64,000 bases of DNA, from NCBI GenBank assembly GCA_963734845.1, contig CAVTIS010000003.1:1-64000 (forward strand), given 5' to 3'. Each line of letters opens with the position of its first letter. Position 1 is the stretch's first letter. This document shows positions 53,806 to 62,862 of this stretch, one piece after another. Below the pieces are notes generated by a model. That model did not search any database. It had not been told where the DNA came from and saw only the letters and a program-made list of their open reading frames with translations. Both the position numbers and the translations under genes were made by a program. The DNA is from JAKAVN01 sp963734845. Lineage in GTDB: Bacteria > Desulfobacterota > Binatia > Binatales > Binataceae.

Positions 53806-55284
53806 ATGAATCAAGCCACTGCGTCCTGTAGAAACCAACTCAGGAGCATCGCGCAGCGAGCGATGCTTGAACGAGGCCTGCTGCCGGACTTCTCCGCCGC
53901 GGTCGTGGCAGAGACTGGCTCCATCGCGAACGCGGCCGCTGCGTCGGATTCATCGCTGAGAGATCTTCGTCGCCTACTGTGGGCATCGATCGACAACGAT
54001 AATTCGCTCGACCTCGATCAGCTTTCGGTCGCGGAGCAACTCCCAAGCGGCATGGTAAAGATTTTCGTCGCGGTAGCGGACGTCGACGCGATCGTAAAAA
54101 AAGGCTCTGCTATCGATGGCCACGCGTGGACCAACACCACCTCGGTTTATACCGCCGCCGAAATCTTTCCGATGCTTCCGGAAAAGCTCTCGACCGACCT
54201 CACGTCGCTTGCCGATGGCAAGGAACGGCTGGCTATTGTGATCGAGATGGAGGTTGGCGCCGACGGCGCAGTGGGGAAATCCGACATCTACCGTGCGGTA
54301 GTGGTGAATCGCGCGAAGCTCGCCTACAACGGGGTCGCTGCGTGGCTGGATGGAACCGCGCCCGCGCCGGCGCCGATATCCGCGGTACCAGGCCTTGATC
54401 AGAATCTCCGCGTCCAGGATCGGGTCGCGAAGGCGATGAAAACGCGGCGGCATCAACGCGGCGCGTTGACGCTGGAAACTATCGAGGCCCGCCCCGTGTT
54501 CGATGGCGATTCGCTGACCGATCTGCAAGCAGATCAGAATAATCGCGCTACCGAGCTGATCGAAGACTTCATGATAGGGGCGAACGGGGTGACGGCGAGA
54601 TACCTCGAGCAGAAAGGTTTTCCGGCGCTGCGACGGGTTCTGCGCTCGCCCGAGCGTTGGGGGCGAATCGTCGAGCTGGCAAAGGACTTGGGCGAGCGTC
54701 TGCCGCTAAGCCCGAATTGCCAGGCACTGCAGGAGTTTCTCGAGAAGCGCCGGCAGGCCGACCCCGCGAGCTTTCCCGACCTGTCGCTTTCAGTCGTCAA
54801 GCTGTTGGGCCGCGGCGAATACGTGCTCGAACTTCCTGGACAGCCAGTGGCTGGACATTTCGGGCTTGCCGTGAAGGATTACACCCATTCAACGGCGCCG
54901 AACCGGCGTTTCCCGGATCTGATCACCCAGCGCCTGTTGAAGGCAGCGCTTTCCGGCACACCGACACCGTACCGCGACGACGAGCTTGGCGAATTGGCGT
55001 TGCACTGCACGGAGCAGGAAGACAACGCGACCAAAGTGGAGCGGCAGGTGCGAAAGTCGGCGGCCGCGCTGCTGCTGGAGTCGCGGGTGGGCGAGCGGTT
55101 CGACGGGATCGTGACCGGCGCTGCCGCGAAGGGGACCTGGGTCCGAATCGCCCATCCCACCGCAGAGGGAAAAGTCGTGCGAGGGTACAAGGGCCTAGAT
55201 GTGGGAGATCATGTTGCTGTCGAGCTGGTCAGCACCGACGTCGAGCGTGGCTTCGTCGATTTCGCGCGGGTCGGAAGATCATGA
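53806..55284 (+). CDS. RNB-domain (RNase II/R-like) ribonuclease
   Basis: 492 residues from MNQATASCRNQL (53806). The catalytic RNB domain covers most of the protein: DLRRLLWASIDNDNSLDLDQ with the metal-binding aspartates, VAVADVDAIV, EIFPMLPEKLSTDLTSL, NNRATELIEDFMIGANG and HSTAPNRRFPDLITQR. A C-terminal S1-like part GERFDGIVTGAAAKGTWVRI follows. Cold-shock domains of full RNase II/R are missing, so it is a short form. Degrades RNA from the 3' end. Translationally coupled (ATGA) to the next gene. Confidence 0.92.
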   Translation: MNQATASCRNQLRSIAQRAMLERGLLPDFSAAVVAETGSIANAAAASDSSLRDLRRLLWASIDNDNSLDLDQLSVAEQLPSGMVKIFVAVADVDAIVKKGSAIDGHAWTNTTSVYTAAEIFPMLPEKLSTDLTSLADGKERLAIVIEMEVGADGAVGKSDIYRAVVVNRAKLAYNGVAAWLDGTAPAPAPISAVPGLDQNLRVQDRVAKAMKTRRHQRGALTLETIEARPVFDGDSLTDLQADQNNRATELIEDFMIGANGVTARYLEQKGFPALRRVLRSPERWGRIVELAKDLGERLPLSPNCQALQEFLEKRRQADPASFPDLSLSVVKLLGRGEYVLELPGQPVAGHFGLAVKDYTHSTAPNRRFPDLITQRLLKAALSGTPTPYRDDELGELALHCTEQEDNATKVERQVRKSAAALLLESRVGERFDGIVTGAAAKGTWVRIAHPTAEGKVVRGYKGLDVGDHVAVELVSTDVERGFVDFARVGRS

Positions 55285-56075
55285 AATCGCGTAAACCGGA
55301 TCCGCCGGCCAATCCACCGCTCGCTTACAAAGACGAGAAGTTTCTCGATAGCGATGAAGCCCGTCCAATACGGATTCTTGCGGAATATCTCGAGCCGCTT
55401 CGGATCCTTTGCCGCGAGCAGGTACACGAGACAATCGTGTTCTTCGGCTCTTCGAGGCTTACGCCCGACGGTCCGCTCGGACGCTATTACCAGGAGGCCC
55501 ACGAGCTTGCGCGACTCGTCACGCTCTGGTCGAAGAGTCTTCGGTCCGGCATTCACCGATACGTGGTCTGCTCGGGAGGTGGTCCCGGAATCATGGAGGC
55601 GGCCAATCGCGGCGCTTCCGAGGCCGGCGGACGAACTATTGGGTTTAACATCGGGTTGTCGCAAGAGCAGCGGCCCAATCCCTACATCACGCGCGGGCTA
55701 TCCTTCGAGTTTCACTATTTCTTCATGCGCAAGCTGTGGCTCGCGCATCTTGCGCGGGCTCTAGTGGTCTTTCCCGGAGGCTTCGGTACGCTCGACGAAA
55801 TGGCGGAGATACTTACGCTGCAGCAAACGCAAAAGCTGGATCGCACGATCACGGTTCTTCTCTACGGCTCGCAATATTGGAAAGAGATCATCAACTTCGA
55901 CGCGCTGGTGCGGCACGGCATGGTCAGCCCCGAAGATCTCAAACTGTTCAGCTTTGCCGACGATCCAGCCGGGGCGCTTGGCCTGCTGCAGAAGGGGCTC
56001 AAGTCGCAGCCTGAGGAAACGCCGCCGGCCTTTGCGCATTCGTTCACGCCTCAACCTCAACGCCGAAGCGGCTGA
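55281..56075 (+). CDS. LOG/TIGR00730-like nucleotide phosphoribohydrolase family
   Basis: 264 residues from ATG 55281, overlapping the RNB stop by four bases. The Rossmann-type fold has FFGSSR, VVCSGGGPGIMEAANRGA and VFPGGFGTLDEMAEIL, the PGGxGTxxE signature of LOG (cytokinin-activating, nucleotide 5'-monophosphate phosphoribohydrolase) proteins. The long version with an extended N-terminus is common in proteobacteria. Substrate here unknown; the pairing with a ribonuclease suggests nucleotide salvage (inference). Confidence 0.92.
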   Translation: MKSRKPDPPANPPLAYKDEKFLDSDEARPIRILAEYLEPLRILCREQVHETIVFFGSSRLTPDGPLGRYYQEAHELARLVTLWSKSLRSGIHRYVVCSGGGPGIMEAANRGASEAGGRTIGFNIGLSQEQRPNPYITRGLSFEFHYFFMRKLWLAHLARALVVFPGGFGTLDEMAEILTLQQTQKLDRTITVLLYGSQYWKEIINFDALVRHGMVSPEDLKLFSFADDPAGALGLLQKGLKSQPEETPPAFAHSFTPQPQRRSG

Positions 56076-56618
56076 ACACCCCGATGTTTTACGAGATCAA
56101 ACCAAGGCGTGCGGGCGTAAAGTTTGGCGGCTAAACGGAGACGCGGATAGGGTTATCCTCAGACCATGACCGTGAGTTAAATTTCATTTCGGCGCGCCGA
56201 ATTTACCTACGCGGAGAAACTGCAATGGCTGTGGCCTCTCAAAATCTGATCCACGTGAAGAGTCACGTTTTGAGTCGCGCGCTCGCGGTCTTTCAGGAGC
56301 GTCTTTGTTGGCAATTCTCGGCCTGAATGTCAGGCCGTGGACGTCGAGCCAGCAACCCGAAGGTTCGTAGTCTTTCCCAGCAACGTCTGTTTGACGTGTT
56401 CAGACGGTTTACTTATCCCTATCTCTGGGACTGATCTGCTCCACGCGTCGAAATAGCCCGCGTATGGCGCCTCATTCGGGTGCGCGGCGGCACCAGAGAA
56501 GACCACCCTGTGCTGCGTCGTGCGCAAGATGCGACCAAATTCTCTGTCGACGAGTGAGGCGGTTCCATCCATTCCCGGCGGCCAATGGGTCCAATCCGAA
56601 CAATGCGCTCGGCCATGA
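56076..56618. other. Decayed region without an intact gene
   Basis: A 33-codon plus-strand frame at 56225 (MAVASQNLIHVKSHVLSRAL) and two overlapping minus-strand frames (56330-56616) are open, but I recognise none. The minus frames share the stretch MDGTASLVDREFGRILRTTQ, which could be part of a lost gene. Confidence 0.25.
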
Positions 56619-57003
56619 ATGTGCGGCGGTAATCGAACCTGCGCGGACTATCAGATTCTGACTAAGTTGCGCGGTTATGAGTCGTACAAGGCGATGCAGG
56701 AATTAGCCAGCTCGCCGGGTGGCATGGAAAAGATGATCGAATTCTTCATGGGCCTGCAAGTCTGGGGCACGCCCGAGCAATGCTACAAAAGGATCGATAT
56801 CCAGGAACGCACCGGAGCCAGCCTTTAACGGCGTCTTCAGCTATGTAGGCATGCCGTATGACCTGGCGGAAGCGAACCTATGGCTGTTCGCAACTGAAGT
56901 GATGCCTGAGCTCAAGAAACTGGTGCCGCACGAAGACCAACTCATCGCACGTGCGGGCGTAGGCGAGCATGCCGACAACAGCGCCTTCCGAGTGCCGGCA
57001 TAA
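56619..57003 (+). pseudogene. C-terminal fragment of an LLM-class oxidoreductase
   Basis: LTKLRGYESYKAMQELASSP, MIEFFMGLQVWGTPEQCYKR and IDIQERTGAS form the late part of a luciferase-like monooxygenase (VWGTPEQC is the FGTPEEV-type phosphate site). One base shift at about 56823, then FNGVFSYVGMPYDLAEANLW, LFATEVMPELKKL and stop at 57003. The N-terminal two thirds are missing; start codon assigned only formally. Confidence 0.68.
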
Positions 57004-57334
57004 TGGGTTTCGAGCCGTACGAAGTTACTGCGCCTCGTCGACGGGGAGACCTGAAACTCTAGCCGCTACCGCTGGATTCGTCCTGACGCTGACGCTTGTG
57101 TTTGCTTGCGCGAAGTCGCCTGAGAGTTCGAATTGAGTACGGTCCGCCAACGAGTCCTCGACGCTGAGATTCCGCGTAAGGTCTGCGCGAGGCGTACGGC
57201 GCCAAATACAATCGGCTTGCGTACTCAAGAGCAAATACGACCCCGACAGCTTCTTCAGTATGAAGGTTAGCGTCGCGCCGTCTTGAGCCTCAACACGCGT
57301 ATGCACCACAGTGGAGAGCGCCCCGAAGTAGGGC

Positions 57335-57420
57335 GCGTCGCATCCGGATCATCGGTCCTGGCACTTGACAATTGAAAGTCATGTAGGAAAACTTCGCGCC
57401 GGCCTCGATCACCGCGTGAA
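57335..57420 (-). pseudogene. Short remnant of a multicopper (NirK-like) protein
   Basis: One minus-strand frame reads VIEAGAKFSYMTFNCQVPGP then MIRMR, close to the xTFNGxVPGPxIRVR segment that begins the first cupredoxin domain of copper nitrite reductases and laccase-like oxidases. Sequence on both sides does not continue the family in any frame. Confidence 0.35.
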
Positions 57421-57514
57421 AAATCTCGACGCTTTGCCAGCGCCATCCGCGGCGCCGCACCGGCGCTGCTGCTACCGTCGAACTGATGCGCCGGCGACAA
57501 GATGAGGAACAAAA

Positions 57515-57877
57515 ATGGACGATCTTAAAAGACAGAGAATCAAGGCGGTGATCGATCGTCTCGAACCGGAGGTCGGTTACTGGCTCGTGCCCGAAGGCAC
57601 GATCAGGGTTTCGGCTGCGCTCGCTGTGAATTTCAGCGCGAGACAGACCTACTGCCGCGGGTCGCCCGCCGGATGTCCCGTACCGTCTTTTCCGCTTCCT
57701 CCGAATGCCGCTCCACTTTCGATCTCATCTCCGCTCCTTGCGCGGTTAAAAATGAGCCAAAAGTCCTCTCTTCCTCAATCACGCCATTCTGTCCAACTTG
57801 CGCTGACGGAAACGCAGAAGACTAACCGCCGAGCTTGCCCTGCCCTAAGCGCCATCTGTCGATCGTCTCGATGTTGA
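57515..57877 (+). CDS. Hypothetical ORF, weakly supported
   Basis: 120 residues; only the start MDDLKRQRIKAVIDRLEPEV then GYWLVPEG looks protein-like. The rest is Ser/Pro-rich and overlaps the excisionase-like gene at its 3' end. No family recognised. Confidence 0.2.
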   Translation: MDDLKRQRIKAVIDRLEPEVGYWLVPEGTIRVSAALAVNFSARQTYCRGSPAGCPVPSFPLPPNAAPLSISSPLLARLKMSQKSSLPQSRHSVQLALTETQKTNRRACPALSAICRSSRC

Positions 57878-58180
57878 AGCGCCAGTCGTTGCCCACATGA
57901 AACGCTGGAATCTGATGATGCCGCAGCAACCGGTAGATCGGGCTAGGATGTACGCGAGGTAAGCGGATACGTCGCGCACGGTCATCACCCTGACTGGACC
58001 CGCGTAGTGCGAGGTCTGGAAGCTGGTTGACCAATCCGGTCTCGGCACTGACCCACCGAACTCCGATTCCTCAAAGGTTTTCAGCTTCTGCTCCAGCAGT
58101 GCCCGCCGCGCCTCCAAGTTACCAATCTGGCGCTTCAGCATCGTCCGCTGAACGCTACGCGCCATCTCCTTGGTAGGCAC
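57822..58180 (-). pseudogene. Excisionase/MerR-type DNA-binding protein, frameshifted
   Basis: From 58180 one frame gives a coil (LKRQIGNLEARRALLEQKLK) and VRVMTVRDVSAYL; a one-base shift near 57955; then the other frame gives VHPSPIYRLLRHHQIPAFHV, GNDWRFNIETIDRW. Together this is the excisionase-type winged helix (MTVxDVAxYLxVxPxTIYRLxxxGxIPAFKVGxxWRF). Such proteins bind DNA in mobile elements or regulate neighbours. Broken as assembled. Confidence 0.6.
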
Positions 58181-58388
58181 CTTTACTATTCATCTGAACC
58201 CTTTTAACCGGAGTCAATATCCCAGGAAGAGACCCCAAGAAAGATGCGCAATCCATCGCACTCACTGCCGGGCGAACAAGCCGAAGGACAATTTTAATAC
58301 TGCTCCATCGGCACACAAACTATAATGAGAAGTCTACGGCCCGCTTTTCGAACCGGTGCTTCTGGTTCTTCTCATGATCGCGAGGGGT

Positions 58389-58565
58389 TCAATGGACTAT
58401 CACTCCGTGTCCGAACCCGCCACCCATCACCAGCCAGATCACCAAGACGATCAGCACGATAGTCAGCAGGCTCATCCCGCCTCCGCCATAGTAGCCGCTG
58501 CGATATCCGTAATAGCCACCGCCGCCACCGAACAGCAGGATCAACAGGATAATCAAAAGCAACAT
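58389..58565 (-). CDS. Small glycine-rich two-helix membrane protein
   Basis: 58 residues: helix LLLIILLILLFGGGGG, a Tyr/Gly linker (YYGYRSGYYGGGG), helix MSLLTIVLIVLVIWLVMGGG and a short end. The start follows GAGAGGTGCC at a proper distance. Resembles DUF3309-type tiny hydrophobic proteins. Function unknown. Confidence 0.5.
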   Translation of the reverse strand: MLLLIILLILLFGGGGGYYGYRSGYYGGGGMSLLTIVLIVLVIWLVMGGGFGHGVIVH

Positions 58566-58629
58566 AAGGCACCTCTCACATCAGTTATGTTCTTCAAGTC
58601 ATGTTCCGTTCCCAAATGAAAACCTTAGC

Positions 58630-59502
58630 TCAGACCCCAGCGATAGAGTTACCTACGGGGCGAGATATTAGGCTGGCAGATTCTTCAAATGTCAACGGCT
58701 TCACGGCAGCCACCGCTTCGGGCAAACGTAGACCATCCTTTGAAAAATGTGGTTGTGTGCCAGCTTTTGCGAATGAGTCACTTCTGTTGGGCAGCGTGAC
58801 GCTTGTCGAATTCGCGATCTTGTCCAGGCACACAATCAATTGCCGACCCTGACGAATAAGCAGATGCTCGCGCTCAAACTCCGCCAAATGCTCGGTGACT
58901 CTGGGTCGCGAGGCACCCACCAAATCGGCCAGGTCCTTGTGACTGAGCGAGACTCGCAAGAGGGTACCGCGTGATTCCATCGCTCCGAAGTTCGAGCACA
59001 ATTGAAGAAGCGTGGAAAGGAGACGGGCGCGAAGATCGAGACCTAGGAGTGAACTGAAGCTCCCCTCGAAGAACCGATACCATTGCATCAGACCGTGTGC
59101 GTGAAATCTTTCTAAGGCGGATGCCGGTGCCGTCCTGCTAATAATGTCAAATCGGCTCCAAGTCACACTGCCGACCCTGCAATCGCTATGAGCCTCGCAG
59201 CGAAAATGCCACCTATTGACTGGAAGAGAAAAAAACTCGGGCAGTGGACCGGGCGCGAGAAAAGCTACAGTGACTCGCCGACCGCAGCTGTTAAGGCAAG
59301 TGATTTTTGCCACACCCCTCAGCAGGATATGGACGCCCCTCACCAGTTCCTCTTCAGGAAAGATGATCTCGTTCCTTCCAAAGTTCGCCGAATTGAGACA
59401 GCTCGCAAGCTCGCGCAAAGCGATGGGTGAAAGAAACGACAGGGGTTTTGACCGATTCAACAAATCTAGATCGGTGCGATGCGGGTTGTTCTCTTTGCCC
59501 AT
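58630..59502 (-). CDS. Crp/Fnr-family transcription regulator
   Basis: 290 residues. N-terminal cNMP-like sensor barrel (about 20-145: IIFPEEELVRGVHILLRGVA, VTVAFLAPGPLPEFFSL), a dimer helix, and a winged helix with LRVSLSHKDLADLVGASRPR then VTEHLAEFEREHLL as recognition helix. The C-terminal 50 residues after LIVCLDKI extend beyond the family. No iron-sulfur cysteine set as in Fnr is obvious. Ligand unknown. Confidence 0.9.
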   Translation of the reverse strand: MGKENNPHRTDLDLLNRSKPLSFLSPIALRELASCLNSANFGRNEIIFPEEELVRGVHILLRGVAKITCLNSCGRRVTVAFLAPGPLPEFFSLPVNRWHFRCEAHSDCRVGSVTWSRFDIISRTAPASALERFHAHGLMQWYRFFEGSFSSLLGLDLRARLLSTLLQLCSNFGAMESRGTLLRVSLSHKDLADLVGASRPRVTEHLAEFEREHLLIRQGRQLIVCLDKIANSTSVTLPNRSDSFAKAGTQPHFSKDGLRLPEAVAAVKPLTFEESASLISRPVGNSIAGV

Positions 59503-59836
59503 TTTCCTTTCCTTTTTCTGCCGGAGCTGACGAAGCGCTTTATCACGAGTAAGGCAAAAACCACGCCGCTTTTGCGGCTGCAGAATGATCCTGACTTGCG
59601 CATTTAAGCGTCTGAATTGCGCTTGAGCGCTTCGTTTGAAGCCTCACAAAGTGTCTCCGACTGGGCCAGCCTTTGGTTCCTTTGGAGACATATCGGCTTT
59701 TGTACAAGCCAGCAAGGTGGAGAAGCTGGACGGGAGGGAGCGGGAATGGCGAGGCGGAAGTACACAACCCGAGAGATCGTAACGGGGCTGCGCTCTGGCA
59801 CGCCGGATGCTGTGGGAAGATGAGGAACCAAAAAAG
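59503..59836. other. Promoter region between divergent genes
   Basis: No gene. It lies between the divergent Crp/Fnr-type regulator and the lipoprotein gene. A spaced inverted repeat, TGTCTCC...GGAGACA (around 59652-59690), could be an operator or hairpin. Confidence 0.3.
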
Positions 59837-60697
59837 ATGCCGAATCCTGGAAATCACTGGAAACCTGCCGCAATGACAATGATTTTGGGTATGCTGTTGG
59901 CGGCGCCGCCTCTGCTTGCCGGTTGCTCGACGGCATCGACGCAGTACAAGTCGCGCCCATTCTTCTTGACCGAAGAAGAAGTGGCGACGCATGGTCGAAA
60001 AGCCTGGTACGACCGCATCGTTGAACTTGATCCGGGGCGTGCAGAGTTCACGGTTGCCGCCGATTATCAACAAGCCCCGCCGAAGAGGATCGCGGTGCTG
60101 CCGTTCACCGACCTGGGCGAAGGCGAATTCATTGTCGACAAGCTTCCGCTGCTCGCGCGCAGCGATCAGGAACGCGCCCGCTGGGGATGGAGCCACGCCA
60201 ACCGCGTGCGTCGCGCCTTCGCGGGCGATGTAGCGACGCGGGAATTCACGCTGATACCTCTATTGGCGATCGACGCGGTGCTCGCCGACCGGGGTATCAC
60301 TGACTTCGATAAGCTTAGCGCCGTGAGCCCGATGGAGATCGGCCGCTGGCTGCACGCCGACGCCCTGGTCTATGGCGAAGTGGTCGACTACGAGGCTTAC
60401 TACGGCTTTCTCATCGCCGCCTGGCGCGTGACAGCGCGCGTTAGAATGGTGTCAACGCGTGACGGGCACGAACTGTTCTCGTGCACGGACACCCGTTATT
60501 CGACCAATGTGACCCCAGCGATCGATCCTATCGACATCGTGATCAGCTCTGCCCTGAACGTACTTGAACTGCGCGACATCACGTTAGCACGCGCCGAGCA
60601 CGAGGTCGGCCGGGAAATCGTCCTGAGGCTTCCCGTGGCGGAGCGCAATGTGTCAGATTTCAAAACAGAGGCGGTCGATCAAGAGGGATCCCTCTGA
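59837..60697 (+). CDS. GNA1162/DUF799-like lipoprotein
   Basis: 286 residues from MPNPGNHWKP (59837). A lipobox LLAGC follows a hydrophobic signal (MTMILGMLLAAPPL), so the protein is a lipid-anchored envelope protein. Core motifs PPKRIAVLPFTD, EFTLIPLLAIDAVL and LHADALVYGEVVDYEAYYG match the GNA1162/DUF799 family, thought to act in envelope lipoprotein systems. Next gene follows at 28 bases. Confidence 0.72.
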   Translation: MPNPGNHWKPAAMTMILGMLLAAPPLLAGCSTASTQYKSRPFFLTEEEVATHGRKAWYDRIVELDPGRAEFTVAADYQQAPPKRIAVLPFTDLGEGEFIVDKLPLLARSDQERARWGWSHANRVRRAFAGDVATREFTLIPLLAIDAVLADRGITDFDKLSAVSPMEIGRWLHADALVYGEVVDYEAYYGFLIAAWRVTARVRMVSTRDGHELFSCTDTRYSTNVTPAIDPIDIVISSALNVLELRDITLARAEHEVGREIVLRLPVAERNVSDFKTEAVDQEGSL

Positions 60698-60725
60698 CAT
60701 CGCAAATCTCTGACCATTCGGCGAG

Positions 60726-61538
60726 GTGGATTGGGTGCTTTGGACGAACGAGCCGGTGCAGCTTTGCCTCGCGGCCGCGGCGCTTGTTGCATTGTGGCTC
60801 AGTGCGACGATGGCCTATGCCAGCCCCTTCGACTTTCCTCCTTCGGATTTCAACATAATGGACGCCGACGGCACGCAGGTGATTGGCCACGGCCACTATA
60901 AAGTTACACCCGATGGCAAAGGTTACGAGATAGCGTTCGGTGAGGATCGCTTCAACGATGGTGAATACGACATTGAGCGCGACAAACTCGAACTGCACGG
61001 CGACGATCAGGTTCCGCGCATGATCACGTTCGAGCATACGTTCTTCAACCCGAACGGCACGCTACAACGGGTCAACAGGGCAAATTTCCAAACCGGTACC
61101 ACCTCGTGCATCCAATACGAGAACGGCCAACCGGTGGTGCACAGCACGGTCCTGCAATTTCCTCCGGACACGTTCGCCGGATCTGCGATCGTCATACCGC
61201 TGAAAGGCTATCTGCTGCAGGGTAACAGGAGTGAGATCGTTCTGCGCGACTTCCACTGTATCCCGGGACCAGAAATTCTGAAGATTAAGGCATATCCGCA
61301 GCCGCCTTCGAAATGGGCCCATTTTCCGGGCGAAGTGGTGCGAGTCGACATCAAACCTGATTTCGGCTGGCTGAACTTCGTCGTAGCGCTCTTCGTCCCG
61401 GAGATTCGGGCGTGGTTCAGCCCGTCGAATGATTGGCGGTTCGTCGGGGGAAATTTCACACGGTTTTACAAAGGTCCCGAGATAATCCTGGCACTCGTGG
61501 CAAAGACGGGACACCACGACACCAGCCCGAATCGCTGA
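60726..61538 (+). CDS. Exported protein of unknown function
   Basis: 270 residues from a GTG, with a hydrophobic N-terminus (LCLAAAALVALWLSATMAYA) that reads as a signal peptide. The body is beta-rich (GHGHYKVTPDGKGYEIAFGE, RVNRANFQTGTTSCIQYENG) and has two cysteines that could form a disulfide. No family recognised. Probably in an operon with the preceding lipoprotein. Confidence 0.7.
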   Translation: MDWVLWTNEPVQLCLAAAALVALWLSATMAYASPFDFPPSDFNIMDADGTQVIGHGHYKVTPDGKGYEIAFGEDRFNDGEYDIERDKLELHGDDQVPRMITFEHTFFNPNGTLQRVNRANFQTGTTSCIQYENGQPVVHSTVLQFPPDTFAGSAIVIPLKGYLLQGNRSEIVLRDFHCIPGPEILKIKAYPQPPSKWAHFPGEVVRVDIKPDFGWLNFVVALFVPEIRAWFSPSNDWRFVGGNFTRFYKGPEIILALVAKTGHHDTSPNR

Positions 61539-61870
61539 AATAGGCGTTACACTCAACTACACTGCGACGCTCCGTCACCACAACGCATCTCTCCATGCAG
61601 AGCAGTCCTCGGCAGCCTTAGAATCCGTTCTCTGGGGGACCAATGTTCAACTCGGGATCCAAGGCCGTGCTTGCCGGGACGCGAACAATATCGGAACGTG
61701 GATCTATCTGCGATGTTAGGAGCAAAAGCACTGTAGGCTGACTTTATCGGAGTCAGAGCGAAACGGTCGGGGTTGCCGCTGGCTTTATCGTGACCGAACG
61801 AGCGGCGCAAGCATTTTGTAAACGGGATCGCTGGCCGAGCAATGGCCTTGAGCAGGAGGAGGACATTCCA
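61539..61870. other. Intergenic region without a supported gene
   Basis: A minus-strand frame spans it but shows no motif. GAGCAGGAGGAGG near 61850 is the ribosome-binding site of the CsbD gene. Confidence 0.35.
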
Positions 61871-62050
61871 ATGAGCGGAACGAGCGACAAGATCAAAGGG
61901 CGCGTCAAAGAGGCAGTTGGGGCCTTGACGGACGACCAACGTTTAAAGGACGAAGGGAGATTGGACCAAACCACCGGCAAGATTAAGGACGCTGTGGAGC
62001 GCGTGATCGATAAGGCAAAGAATACTGTAAAGCGTCCCGCGACCAAGTAA
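61871..62050 (+). CDS. CsbD-family stress protein
   Basis: 59 residues: MSGTSDKIKGRVKEAVGALT, DDQRLKDEGRLDQTTGKIKD and a lysine-rich helix. The DKIKGxxKExxGxxTxDxxLxxEGxxxxxxGKxK pattern is CsbD, a general-stress protein of unknown molecular role. A strong GGAGGA site precedes the ATG. Confidence 0.93.
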   Translation: MSGTSDKIKGRVKEAVGALTDDQRLKDEGRLDQTTGKIKDAVERVIDKAKNTVKRPATK

Positions 62051-62119
62051 GCACATTGTCTTCGCTGCCACAGTAACCAGAACAGACTCTATTCCGGAGT
62101 GGACACCAGGAAGAGGATA

Positions 62120-62401
62120 ATGAGACGTACAACCAGCTTCATCGCCATCGCGGTTATAACAATCCTGATAGGTACCCTGGGTGTCGGATGCAAAGAGACC
62201 ACGACCACCCAAGGACCCGCTGGTGCCACCGGCGCCACCGGAGAGACTGGCGCGACGGGTGCGCAAGGCGCGCCCGCCGCACCCACCAAGTCGGAGAAGT
62301 CCTCTGAGTCAACGACCACGACCACGACCAACAGCAATGCACCGGATTCCGGCAGCGGCACAACCACCCAGAAGTCCACGACCGAAAAGAGCGGCAACTA
62401 G
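62120..62401 (+). CDS. Small lipoprotein with collagen-like repeats
   Basis: 93 residues. Signal with probable lipobox (IAIAVITILIGTLGVGC), then Gly-X-Y repeats GPAGATGATGETGATGAQGA, then a Ser/Thr/Lys-rich tail. Collagen-like segments in bacteria form trimers on the cell surface. Same strand as CsbD and the next lipoprotein. Confidence 0.7.
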   Translation: MRRTTSFIAIAVITILIGTLGVGCKETTTTQGPAGATGATGETGATGAQGAPAAPTKSEKSSESTTTTTTNSNAPDSGSGTTTQKSTTEKSGN

Positions 62402-62508
62402 CTCTGACGGTCAGAGAGGGTTAGGCGTACGGAACCTGTATTTTGGTAAGAATATGGAAGACGGAGTGTGGCCCACTCATCAAAGAACGATATAAAGGAA
62501 CCTGAAAA

Positions 62509-62826
62509 ATGAAGTACACAACTAGTTCCGTGATGGCAATTGGTGTTGGTATTGCGATGGTGTGTCTGCTCGGCTGTGCCCCTACGACTCATGTCACGGA
62601 AACCACAACGACCAGAGAATACGATACTACGAATCCGCCTGTTATGGCGCCGGCCACGAATTCAAACACGACCACGACGACCCAGTATGACAATGGCACC
62701 GTGCAGCGCACATACACGCAGCCAGTTCCCTCCGCGCCTCCGGGTCAGAGCACAACCACGGTAACGACTGATGCAAATAACGGGACCGTAAAGAAGCAGA
62801 CTACAACGACATATACAACGCCGTGA
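62509..62826 (+). CDS. Small threonine-rich lipoprotein
   Basis: 105 residues. Signal peptide with lipobox LLGC after VMAIGVGIAMVC, followed by a Thr/Asn/Gln-rich chain (TETTTTREYDTTNPP, NNGTVKKQTTTTYTTP) without folded-domain marks. Probably an envelope stress protein; function unknown. A GGAACC-type leader rather than a strong ribosome site precedes the start. Confidence 0.68.
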   Translation: MKYTTSSVMAIGVGIAMVCLLGCAPTTHVTETTTTREYDTTNPPVMAPATNSNTTTTTQYDNGTVQRTYTQPVPSAPPGQSTTTVTTDANNGTVKKQTTTTYTTP

Positions 62827-62862
62827 AGCATGCGATGGAATTTATAACGACGACGCCTTGCT

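Noticed and set aside
62200..62390. Tandem repeats as a CRISPR or minisatellite
   Set aside because: The repeats are three-base, in frame, and encode Gly-X-Y and Thr-rich protein sequence.
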